Assembly (NCBI GenBank): GCA_947440895.1
Contig: CANETO010000056.1
Coordinates: forward strand, 1-8,803
Length of the DNA stretch: 8,803 bases
Direction: 5' to 3'
Source of the DNA: Planctomycetaceae bacterium
Lineage (GTDB): Bacteria; Planctomycetota; Planctomycetia; Pirellulales; UBA1268
Shown: piece by piece, positions 1 to 6,118 of the stretch
Numbering within the stretch: the first letter of the stretch is position 1
Layout of the letters: every line of letters begins with the position of its first letter
The notes under the pieces: model-generated
What the model was told of the DNA's origin: nothing
Seen by the model: the letters and a program-made list of their open reading frames with translations, nothing else
Databases searched by the model: none
Made by a program: the position numbers and the translations under genes

Positions 1-488
1 TCGACCTGTTTTTCGCAGATTTCATAGAGGAGAAAACTGGGGGTCGATGCGTGGTTCACGAAGTCATGGAGGTAGCTCTGTCGGACGCCCGCGAGCAGGG
101 CATTCGCCCCGCGATGAGCCGTGATCAGGAAGCCATCGCCCACCAGCGTCTCAAGGATTTCCTGGCGGTCGTCGTCAACGGGTTGGGGAGCGACGAGGAT
201 GAAGTGCAGGAGCTGTTCGGTTCGACGCAGCGACGACACCATCTCCGTGCGGGGCTCGGAGACGAACCGGATGTCGGCGAGTCCACTGCTGCGCACGACG
301 TCGGTCGGGAGCAGGTTCAGCACCGCCGTAGGGAGACTTTGCGCATGATCGAAGTCGATCCAGACGAACCGGCCAGCGGCCATCTGGGTGGGCACGTCGT
401 CGAGTCGCAGAGTGCCGTGCGACCGATCACGGAAATCGAGGAACTCCGCGTGAATGCCCGAATCGTGCTGAGCGTCGTCCTCGTTCAT
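1..488 (-). CDS. CorA-family divalent cation transporter, N-terminal part (3' end outside window)
   Basis: Reading the minus strand from the ATG at 488-486 gives 162 residues with no stop to the window edge. The translation has the look of the CorA cytoplasmic N-terminal domain: a beta strand FVWIDF (residues 41-46), a second strand LHFILVA (94-100), VGDGFLITAHR (116-126), matching the 'vlgknfLvTvH' stretch of the family, and a helical region ending SFLLYEICEK (151-160). Family members form a pentameric inner-membrane channel for Mg2+, Co2+ or (ZntB-like) Zn2+. The two C-terminal membrane helices and the GMN selectivity motif lie outside the window, so the ion cannot be judged. I chose 488 because GAGAG lies just upstream. 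The frame is open further up, with ATGs at 521 and 602, but that extension is arginine-rich and lacks family resemblance. The gene is divergent from the STAS operon. Confidence 0.75.
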   Translation of the reverse strand, partial: MNEDDAQHDSGIHAEFLDFRDRSHGTLRLDDVPTQMAAGRFVWIDFDHAQSLPTAVLNLLPTDVVRSSGLADIRFVSEPRTEMVSSLRRTEQLLHFILVAPQPVDDDRQEILETLVGDGFLITAHRGANALLAGVRQSYLHDFVNHASTPSFLLYEICEKQV

Positions 489-620
489 TGATCTCTCGTC
501 ATCGACCGTGTGGATGAGCATGGTATGCGGGAAAGGATAGTTCGGTCGACGGCACCTCCGCAAATACAACCCGCTTCGGATCGTGGGCCCGCGGGCGAGC
601 ATGCTGGGGGCGAGAGCCAA

Positions 621-649
621 CTGACTCGACTTGGCGGATGTGATATAAA
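621..649 (+). promoter_or_regulatory. Candidate sigma-70-type promoter for the STAS/ABC operon
   Basis: CTGACT (621-626) resembles the -35 consensus at four of six positions. It is followed by a 17-base spacer and TATAAA (644-649), five of six to the -10 consensus. A TG at 641-642 makes it an extended -10. The A/T run 643-652 stands out in an otherwise GC-rich sequence. The predicted transcription start is near 656, about 56 bases before the ATG at 712. The rest of the divergent spacer (489-711) shows nothing else convincing. Assignment is by motif only. Confidence 0.5.
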
Positions 650-651
650 AA

Positions 652-661
652 ATGCCGGCAT
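652..661. promoter_or_regulatory. 10-bp palindrome at the predicted transcription start
   Basis: ATGCCGGCAT is a perfect 10-base palindrome placed directly after the -10 box and over the expected start site. This is a position where a dimeric repressor could bind. It could also be chance in GC-rich DNA, and no second copy was seen nearby. Confidence 0.25.
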
Positions 662-711
662 GAAGCCCCCGCATCCACGATTCGCTGCCCGTTGGCAGAC
701 GCAGGCTGCCT

Positions 712-2100
712 ATGGACATCAGCATCGAACGACGAACGAGCGATGTTCCCTTGGTCGGGTCCGCTGATGCCGTGATCGAACTGGCCGTCAGCGGCCGGAT
801 CGATGCGGAAACGGGGGAGGAACTCGAGCATGTCGTCGCAGAAGAACTGCGACGCGGGCATCACGCGATTCGTCTCGACTGCAGCGGCGTGAGCTTTCTA
901 AGCTCGGCCGGGATCCGCATCCTGTTCAATGTCCACCGCGCCGCGAAAACCGCCGGAGGTGTGTGCCTGATCGGCGCAGCCAGCGAACCGGTGGGCCGCG
1001 TCTTGGAACTGACACGGCTGGCCCCGCTGCTACGAGAATCCCAAGCGGGTAAGGGAACTCCATCGCCTGGGGGAACGCAGCCGCCGCCGAAAACGCAGCC
1101 GCTCACCAAGCCACAGGCAGCCGGCCCGGTCGCGGCCTCAGCCGTGCCAAACAATGCCGCCGATCTCCGCGCGGGTGGAGTTCTCTTTGTCGGTATGGAA
1201 TCACCCGGCACAAGTGGACTCAAGGCTGAAATCAGCGGTGCTTCCGATGATGTGCTGCTGGGCCGCTTTTCCGAAGCGACGAGCCGACCCGTGCCCCGGC
1301 ATGCCTTCGGATTGGGGCTTGCGGCGTTGGCGGATGACAGGCCGCTCCCCACGATCGCCGGCGAAATGCTGGCGGCCTGCGGGGCGGTGTTTCACCGCAG
1401 CCCGCAGCCCTTTGCTGCGGTCGATTACAGCCTGGCCGAAGGCAACCTCGTGCCCGATGTGCTGTTGGCGTCGGGCCTGATCTGGGAGGGCGTGCCGAGC
1501 GGGCGGGCCGGCTTCGAACCGGCCGACGACGAGCCGGCCGTGAGGTTTGATGAGTTGGCGACGGCGCTGCTCGACCAGTCTCAGGCAGAGTGTCTGGCAC
1601 TGGTCGTCGTGGCCGAGGTGCACGGGCTCGTTGGCGCCGAACTGATTCGGCCCCTTGCCGAAGCAACACCTGACGACCATCCCCAGACGAGCGATCCGGC
1701 CGTCGCGGCCCGCTGGCTGAGTTTTTCCCGTGAGCCGGTGCATGCCCGGCACACCGTCCTGATCGTGGGGGTAGTGACGCGTGGCAGGCCCACCGGGACG
1801 CTAGCCGATTTCGTGCGGCCGCTTGGCGTCAAAGGACCAATGGGCCATGCCCATGCGGTCGTCTTTCCTCTGCGGCCGCTCAAACGCGGTGCTGCCGATC
1901 TCGTCAGCACGGTCGATGATCTCGCGGCCTCCACGCCGCTGGCGGTGATGCATCTGCTCGGTGACCCGCAGCCGGTGCTCGGCAGCGGTCAGTCGGAGCT
2001 TGTCCGCGGCAGTTGCTGGTTTGCGCCGCTCTCAGTCGCCGGGGCTTCTGTCTCGGCGGTGAAGCCGGTGCCAAACCGCTCGGAGGGAACTGGCCCGTGA
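712..2100 (+). CDS. STAS-domain (anti-sigma-factor-antagonist-like) protein with an unrecognised C-terminal module
   Basis: The protein has 462 residues. Residues 1-110 form a STAS domain: VIELAVSGRIDAETGEEL (21-38), then IRLDCSGVSFLSSAGIRIL (53-71), the conserved loop. Ser64 of FLSSAG aligns with the serine phosphorylated in SpoIIAA-type antagonists; the preceding Asp of SpoIIAA is Leu here, as in many 'FLSSAG' relatives. A proline/threonine-rich linker follows (about 113-150). A further module of roughly 300 residues (155-450) is rich in alpha/beta character, with hydrophobic strands such as LALVVVAEVHGLVG and TVLIVGVVTRG. I do not recognise it. No membrane segment or signal peptide is evident, so it is probably cytoplasmic. 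The start has only a weak ribosome site (CAGG upstream). The stop overlaps the permease start (GTGA), so the protein is co-translated with the ABC importer. A phospho-switch sensor or regulator of that importer is plausible but inferred. Confidence 0.8.
   Translation: MDISIERRTSDVPLVGSADAVIELAVSGRIDAETGEELEHVVAEELRRGHHAIRLDCSGVSFLSSAGIRILFNVHRAAKTAGGVCLIGAASEPVGRVLELTRLAPLLRESQAGKGTPSPGGTQPPPKTQPLTKPQAAGPVAASAVPNNAADLRAGGVLFVGMESPGTSGLKAEISGASDDVLLGRFSEATSRPVPRHAFGLGLAALADDRPLPTIAGEMLAACGAVFHRSPQPFAAVDYSLAEGNLVPDVLLASGLIWEGVPSGRAGFEPADDEPAVRFDELATALLDQSQAECLALVVVAEVHGLVGAELIRPLAEATPDDHPQTSDPAVAARWLSFSREPVHARHTVLIVGVVTRGRPTGTLADFVRPLGVKGPMGHAHAVVFPLRPLKRGAADLVSTVDDLAASTPLAVMHLLGDPQPVLGSGQSELVRGSCWFAPLSVAGASVSAVKPVPNRSEGTGP
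2082..2087 (+). promoter_or_regulatory. Ribosome binding site fixing the GTG start of the permease
   Basis: GGAGGG lies nine bases before the GTG at 2097, inside the end of the STAS gene. It supports the GTG, which shares GTGA with the STAS stop, over an in-frame ATG at 2013 that would give 28 extra residues reading through the STAS tail. Confidence 0.7.
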
Positions 2101-3011
2101 TCACACTCCTCTCCACCTGGACGTTCGGCGTGGCGCTCGGCTTCGTGGCGCTCGGCGTGTTTGTCAGTTACAAACTCTTCGCGTTTCCCGACATCACCAC
2201 CGACGGCTCCTTTACTCTTGGCGCCGTCGTCGCGACCGTGCTGCTCGTGGCGGGCGTCGATCCGGTGTGGGCCACACTCGCAGGCATGGCGGCCGGTGCC
2301 GCGGCCGGTGCCTGCACCGGCATGCTGCATGCCATCCTCGGCATCGAGCCCTTGCTGGCCGGCATCCTCATGATGACGGCGCTGGCGAGCGTGAATCTCG
2401 TCGTGCTCGGCCGCAGCAATGTGCCACTCTCCGGGGTCAAGACGCTCCTCGACCGGGCCGAGGTCGCACTCCTGCCGGCGGCCCGCCTGCTCGGCTTTGA
2501 TGATGCTGCGGCGGCGGAGGCGGCCAGGCTGGGCTTCATGCTGCTGACCGCTTGCGTTGCGGTGCTGCTGCTCTATCTCTTCTTTCGCACCCGGTTGGGA
2601 ACCGCCATGCGTGCCGGGGGCGACACACCCACCATGGCCCGAGCGCTCGGCCGCAACACCGGCGGGCTCACAGTGGCCGGCCTCGCGATCGCCAACTCGC
2701 TGACGGCACTCTCTGGTGCCATGGTGGCGCAGTATCAGGGCTTTGCAGACGTGCAGATGGGGATCGGCATGGTGGTGTGGGGCATGGCGAGCGTGTTTCT
2801 CGGCGCGGCCCTCGTGGGGCAGGTACGGCTGGGCGGGGCTCTCTTGGCCACGCTCGCCGGGAGCGTGACATTCCGTCTCCTTGTCGCCGCAGCGCTCCGC
2901 GCCGGCCTCGATCCGGACTGGCTCAAGTTCACAACGGCCCTCGTCGTGCTGACGGCGCTCGTCGCGCCCCGGATGCTCGTGCGGAAGCAGCAGGCCTCGG
3001 CGGCCAGGTAA
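2097..3011 (+). CDS. ABC transporter permease, COG4120 (TrpY-like)
   Basis: This is a 304-residue, strongly hydrophobic inner-membrane protein, the usual length for this family. Diagnostic stretches are FPDITTDGSFTLGA near the N-terminus (the family's 'fpDlT.dGsf.lGA'), GGDTPTMARALGRNT in the cytoplasmic loop, and YQGFADVQMGIGMVVWGMAS in the second half. These place it with the BPD_transp_2-type permeases that pair with COG1101 ATPases and COG2984 binding proteins. Some members of that group (TrpXYZ) are linked to tryptophan or tyrosine uptake through T-box control in Firmicutes; no T-box is seen here. The GTG start at 2097 is supported by GGAGGG and a four-base overlap with the STAS gene. 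The ATPase gene follows after 25 bases. The substrate is unknown. Confidence 0.9.
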   Translation: MITLLSTWTFGVALGFVALGVFVSYKLFAFPDITTDGSFTLGAVVATVLLVAGVDPVWATLAGMAAGAAAGACTGMLHAILGIEPLLAGILMMTALASVNLVVLGRSNVPLSGVKTLLDRAEVALLPAARLLGFDDAAAAEAARLGFMLLTACVAVLLLYLFFRTRLGTAMRAGGDTPTMARALGRNTGGLTVAGLAIANSLTALSGAMVAQYQGFADVQMGIGMVVWGMASVFLGAALVGQVRLGGALLATLAGSVTFRLLVAAALRAGLDPDWLKFTTALVVLTALVAPRMLVRKQQASAAR

Positions 3012-3036
3012 GCCCCCCTCGATTCCGATTCATCCC

Positions 3037-3849
3037 ATGCTCGAACTCAACGCCGCCACCGTCGCCTTCTCCACCACGGGTGGGCCTGTGGTCCGCGCGG
3101 TGGACGGTGTGTCGCTCACGGTGCCGGCCGGCCAGTTCGTCGTGGTGATCGGCACCAATGGCTCCGGCAAGAGCACGCTCCTCGGTTCGATTGCGGGCAC
3201 CGTCCGGCTCGACAGTGGCAGCATCCATCTCGCTGGCCACGACATCACCCGATGGCGGGAAGACCAGCGGGCCCGGCTCATCGGCCGCGTGTTTCAGGAT
3301 CCGCGTGCTGGCACCGCCGCCAGCCTTACCGTGCTCGAAAACATCGCCGTGGCCGCCTGTCGTGGGCGGCGGGCCGGGCTCTCGTGGGCCACGAGTCGCA
3401 GCCTGCGGGCCGCGGCTGCGGAGCGGCTCGGGAGCATCGTGCCGGGGCTCGAAACCCGGCTCGACCAACCGATCGGCTCGCTCTCCGGCGGCCAGCGGCA
3501 GATCGTCACGCTCGTGATGGCGACCTGGCACCGTCCCGACCTGCTGCTCCTCGACGAGCATACCGCTGCGCTTGATCCCGCCGCCGCCGACCGGGTGGTG
3601 CAGGCCACGGCCAGGCTCGTTCGCGAACACCATCTCACGGCCCTGATGGTGACGCATTCGTTGGCGCAGGCTGCCACGCTCGGCGATCGACTGCTGCTCA
3701 TACACCGGGGGCGGATCGTTCTCGACGTGCAGGGAGCGGCCAAGCGGCGGCTCTCTGCCGACGATCTTGCCTATCGCTTCGACCGGCTGCGGTCAGCCGA
3801 TCAGCTCGACGAGTCGGCGTCGCGAACGCTCACGGCGCTCTACGTCTAG
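3037..3849 (+). CDS. ABC transporter ATP-binding protein, COG1101 (TrpZ-like)
   Basis: This 270-residue ATPase has every nucleotide-binding motif in order: Walker A GTNGSGKST (39-47), Q-loop Gln87 in VFQDPRAG, signature LSGGQRQ (149-155), Walker B LLLLDE (169-174), D-loop AALD and H-loop His207 in VTHS. The sequence VFQDPRAGTA and the DEHTAALDP form (H where many ATPases have P) are typical of COG1101 members, which energise COG4120 permeases at the inner face of the membrane. No Shine-Dalgarno is visible before the ATG at 3037, so translation probably depends on the upstream permease gene. The binding-protein gene starts 16 bases after the stop. Confidence 0.93.
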   Translation: MLELNAATVAFSTTGGPVVRAVDGVSLTVPAGQFVVVIGTNGSGKSTLLGSIAGTVRLDSGSIHLAGHDITRWREDQRARLIGRVFQDPRAGTAASLTVLENIAVAACRGRRAGLSWATSRSLRAAAAERLGSIVPGLETRLDQPIGSLSGGQRQIVTLVMATWHRPDLLLLDEHTAALDPAAADRVVQATARLVREHHLTALMVTHSLAQAATLGDRLLLIHRGRIVLDVQGAAKRRLSADDLAYRFDRLRSADQLDESASRTLTALYV

Positions 3850-3850
3850 C

Positions 3851-3856
3851 AAGGAG
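3851..3856 (+). promoter_or_regulatory. Ribosome binding site of the substrate-binding protein gene
   Basis: AAGGAG sits nine bases before the ATG at 3866 and just after the ATPase stop. It is one of the clearest ribosome sites in the window. It settles the start at 3866 rather than the in-frame ATG at 3767 inside the ATPase gene. A strong site would suit the excess of binding protein over membrane components that ABC importers usually need. Confidence 0.75.
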
Positions 3857-3865
3857 AAGGCAACG

Positions 3866-4969
3866 ATGATCCCCACGACCGCACTCGCTGTTCTGCGCCG
3901 CGCCGTGCCGACCGTGGCCCTGCTCGTGAGTGCCTCGGCGCTTCTGCTGCTCACCGACCGGCAGTCGGCAAAGCGAGACCTGCCGGCGATCGCCGTCCTC
4001 CAGCAGACCAGCTCCATGGTGCTGGAGGATGCGGTCAAGGGGATGATCGAGGGGCTCGCCGAACGCGGCTGGGTCGATGGCAAGACCGTCACGATCCGGC
4101 GTTACAACGCCGAGGGCGACATGGCCCAGGCCAACGCGATCGCCCGGGAGATCGTGGGCGGTCCGTTCGATCTCGTACTCACCTCGAGCACGCCGTCGCT
4201 CCAGGCGGTGGCGACGGCCAACGCCCGCGGCCGGCTCAAGCACGTGTTTGCGGCGGTGGCCGACCCCTTTTCGGCGGGTATGGGCCTCGATCGCGCAGAT
4301 CCGCTCGTCCATCCGCCGCACCTGGTCGGCTACGGTAGCCTTGCCCCGGTGAACGCGACGTTTCAGATCGCGCGACGGATCAATCCTCGGCTGGCCCGTG
4401 TGGGGGTGGCCCACAATCCCTCCGAGAGCAACTCTCGCCGCTTCATGGAGCTCGCGAGGGCCAGTTGCAAGGCACTCGGCATCGAACTACTCGAGGCCCC
4501 CGTGGAGAATTCCTCCGGCGTGATCGAGGCGGTGCAGTCGACGATTGGGCGGGGAGCTGAGGCGATCTTCGTGCCGGGCGACACGACGGTGATCAGTGCG
4601 GTCGAGTCGGTCATCGCCACCGCCGCCAAGTCTGGTATTCCTGTGTTTAGCGTGAACCCGGGCAAGCCCGATCGAGGCACGCTTTTCGATGTCGGCTTCA
4701 ACTTCCGCGAGGTGGGGTTCGTGGCCGGACGGCTGGCCGCCGATCTGCTCGCGGGCACCGATCCCAAAACCGTGCCGATCCGTGAGACGGCGCATGAGAT
4801 TCCGCCGTACCTCGTGCTGAATCTCGCCGTGGATGCAGCCGCCCCAGATCGCTGGCGGGTGCCTGACGATCTCAAACCGCAGGCACGGTATTTGATCGAT
4901 CAGGCAGGCCTGCACGAACAGCCTGATGCGGTGCTCGAGGGGCCGTTCGACGAGCCGCCACCGCGCTGA
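3866..4969 (+). CDS. ABC transporter substrate-binding protein, PF04392/COG2984 (TrpX-like)
   Basis: The protein has 367 residues. An N-terminal hydrophobic segment (about 14-30, after RR at 11-12) acts as a signal or membrane anchor. The mature part begins near AIAVLQQTSS (41-50), followed by EGLAERGWVDGKTVTI, YNAEGDMAQANAIA (80-93) and DLVLTSSTPSLQAVA. This strand order and wording ('GDm..AnaIA..fv', 'TPS.QA') is characteristic of the ABC_sub_bind family, and the second lobe carries VGVAHNPSESNSRR and AIFVPGDTTV. Family proteins are periplasmic solute receptors. The group includes TrpX, for which aromatic amino acids are the suspected ligands, but the ligand here is unknown. There is no cysteine lipobox and no strong signal-peptidase site, so the protein may remain anchored by its N-terminus. 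It is the last gene of the operon. Confidence 0.9.
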   Translation: MIPTTALAVLRRAVPTVALLVSASALLLLTDRQSAKRDLPAIAVLQQTSSMVLEDAVKGMIEGLAERGWVDGKTVTIRRYNAEGDMAQANAIAREIVGGPFDLVLTSSTPSLQAVATANARGRLKHVFAAVADPFSAGMGLDRADPLVHPPHLVGYGSLAPVNATFQIARRINPRLARVGVAHNPSESNSRRFMELARASCKALGIELLEAPVENSSGVIEAVQSTIGRGAEAIFVPGDTTVISAVESVIATAAKSGIPVFSVNPGKPDRGTLFDVGFNFREVGFVAGRLAADLLAGTDPKTVPIRETAHEIPPYLVLNLAVDAAAPDRWRVPDDLKPQARYLIDQAGLHEQPDAVLEGPFDEPPPR

Positions 4970-5324
4970 CTCGGACGACGGATGTTTCGCATGCCCCGCA
5001 AGCCACCCTGTTTGCCGGGCGTGCGCATTGCCCGCTGCCAGCCCTTCTGCCGTGACACGCAGCGGTGCGCCAGCCTGCCGGAGCGGTTCCGCTGAATTAG
5101 GGCCGCGTGTTTCATGCTTGATGGCCGATACAGCCTGCATGAAGCAAGGCTCCGAACTGGCACATGACGCTGCGGACTGCGACGGTGGCACCGTCGTACA
5201 CTCCGACCTGCGTCGGTCCGCCGGATCGAAGCCGGAGGCTGTACACCTCCGCATTGCCCCTGGCACAGGGTGCGGGGTTGCAACTCGGAGAGTGTTGCTT
5301 GGACCCGGAGCCTTCGACCGTGTG
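4970..5324. other. Gene-free interval with hairpins, between importer operon and pyruvyl transferase
   Basis: About 355 bases hold no gene I can support. Plus-frame codons from the ATG at 5121 to 5324 are open and in frame with the next gene, but their third positions are visibly less GC-biased than those downstream and the translation looks random. Weak inverted repeats occur at 5016-5020/5030-5034 (CGGGC/GCCCG) and 5082-5086/5089-5093 (AGCGG/CCGCT). Neither is followed by a T-run, so no rho-independent terminator is supported. No convincing promoter was found, although one would be expected here if 5325 is the start. Confidence 0.55.
5178..5270 (+). other. Cluster of four consecutive small hairpins, possible structured leader RNA
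   Basis: Four inverted repeats follow each other. (1) CGACGGT 5180-5186 pairs with ACCGTCG 5190-5196 across a GGC loop, extendable by a G-T and a T-A pair to 5178/5198. (2) CCGAC 5203-5207 pairs with GTCGG 5212-5216 across CTGC. (3) CGGAGG 5233-5238 pairs with CCTCCG 5246-5251 across seven bases. (4) CCCTG 5258-5262 pairs with CAGGG 5266-5270 across GCA. The hexamer GTACAC recurs at 5196 and 5241. Short stems are common in GC-rich DNA, so a functional leader is only a possibility. Confidence 0.3.
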
Positions 5325-6056
5325 ATGGATCCGCTGATCGGCCGCCGTGTCGGCTACGTGCGGCCCCAGGGGCATGTAGGCGATGCCTTGATCGAGCTGG
5401 CGATGACGCAGCTCTTTGCCGAGTTCGGCATCCGTTGGCTGCCGCTGGATCTCGACGAGCCAGCAGAGGTCGAAGTGATCGTGTTCGGCGGGGGCGGCAG
5501 CATGGGCAGGCGATCAGATCACAACCATGCACTCCGCACGCGGGCACTGTCGCTGGGGCTGCCGGTTGTCATCCTGCCGCAGTCGTTCACCGACCGGGAG
5601 GACCGGTCGTTTACCCAAGTTTTCGTCCGTGAGCGGGCGAGCCTCGATCTGCGATCGGATGGCGTTCTCGCCCCCGATCTCGCGCTCGGCCTGGCCTGGC
5701 CCGCGGCCGGCCCGCCCGTGCAGGATCTCGGCATCCTGATGCGCCGCGACCATGAGCGGACCGGCCGACGACTGCAACTCGCCCGGGATCCCGTTGCCCT
5801 CTGCACCACGCCTGCCGAGACACTTGCCCTGGCTGCCCGCTATCAGCGGATCATCACGGATCGCCTTCACTTCGCGATCGCGGGGCTTCACGCGGGCCGC
5901 GAGGTCACGCTGCTGCCGAACAACTACCACAAGAACCGGTCGATGCATGAGACATGGCTGGCCGGTCTTGGCTGCCGCTTCGCGGAGAGCGTGGAGGCCG
6001 CCCTGCTGCGGCAGGCCGCGGCCCGCCGCGCAGTCGGGCCACGCGTCGCGGCGTGA
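5325..6056 (+). CDS. Polysaccharide pyruvyl transferase family protein
   Basis: From the ATG at 5325 the protein has 243 residues. It opens with RRVGYVRPQGHVGDALIELA (7-26), the family's N-terminal 'GN.GDaLi' loop. FGGGGSMG (54-61) follows, then GLPVVILPQSF (78-88). The C-terminal signature is RIITDRLHFAIAGLHAGR (175-192) followed by LLPNNYHKNRSMHETWL (196-212). These are the hallmarks of PF04230 enzymes, which add ketal pyruvate from phosphoenolpyruvate to cell-surface sugars in the cytoplasm before export. The length is short for the family (often 280-400), with a compact middle part. An in-frame ATG at 5121 would give 311 residues, and a GTG at 5292 is also possible. I prefer 5325 because homology starts there and codon bias changes near it. 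No sugar-polymer genes are adjacent, so the acceptor is unknown. Confidence 0.82.
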   Translation: MDPLIGRRVGYVRPQGHVGDALIELAMTQLFAEFGIRWLPLDLDEPAEVEVIVFGGGGSMGRRSDHNHALRTRALSLGLPVVILPQSFTDREDRSFTQVFVRERASLDLRSDGVLAPDLALGLAWPAAGPPVQDLGILMRRDHERTGRRLQLARDPVALCTTPAETLALAARYQRIITDRLHFAIAGLHAGREVTLLPNNYHKNRSMHETWLAGLGCRFAESVEAALLRQAAARRAVGPRVAA

Positions 6057-6062
6057 CAGCCT

Positions 6063-6105
6063 CCATGCAATCCTGCATGGACCCCTCGCCCGGCTGGCGG
6101 CCGGG
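6063..6105. other. Two perfect hairpins in the gap before the second importer operon
   Basis: CCATGCA (6063-6069) and TGCATGG (6074-6080) form a perfect seven-base stem with the tetraloop ATCC. CCCGGC (6089-6094) and GCCGGG (6100-6105) form a six-base stem with a five-base loop. Both fit in the 62-base gap between the pyruvyl transferase stop and the ATG at 6119. There is no T-run, so this is not a standard terminator. An mRNA processing or stability element, or a repressor site, would fit the position. Confidence 0.4.
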
Positions 6106-6118
6106 GTGGACTCAGGGT

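Noticed and set aside
51..491. Plus-strand ORF of 146 codons at the left end
   Set aside because: It is the antisense shadow of the CorA-like gene. The minus-strand translation has family motifs, while the plus-strand one has none.
550..580. Possible minus-strand promoter for the CorA-like gene (TTGCGG and TATCCT, 18-base spacer on the reverse strand)
   Set aside because: Both boxes are weak matches; the pairing is no better than chance in this sequence.
587..596. Palindrome GCCCGCGGGC in the divergent spacer
   Set aside because: Pure G/C palindromes of this size are expected by chance in GC-rich DNA, and it is not placed at a promoter element.
489..602. N-terminal extension of the CorA-like protein from ATG 521 or 602
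   Set aside because: The added residues are arginine- and proline-rich and unlike CorA, and no ribosome site precedes those ATGs.
499..864. Minus-strand ORF of 121 codons across the promoter and STAS start
   Set aside because: No recognisable domain. It overlaps the STAS coding sequence and the candidate promoter, and is probably a shadow of GC-rich coding DNA.
2929..3705. Minus-strand ORF of 258 codons opposite the first ATPase gene
   Set aside because: It is antisense to a gene with all ABC ATPase motifs and has no motifs of its own.
5016..5093. Inverted repeats after the first importer operon as a rho-independent terminator
   Set aside because: Stems are short, one has only a two-base loop, and neither is followed by a T-run.
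4487..5266. Minus-strand ORF of 259 codons across the end of the TrpX-like gene and the gene-free interval
   Set aside because: Half of it is antisense to a clear substrate-binding protein. The translation is rich in Arg, His and Ser with no domain, typical of a shadow frame.
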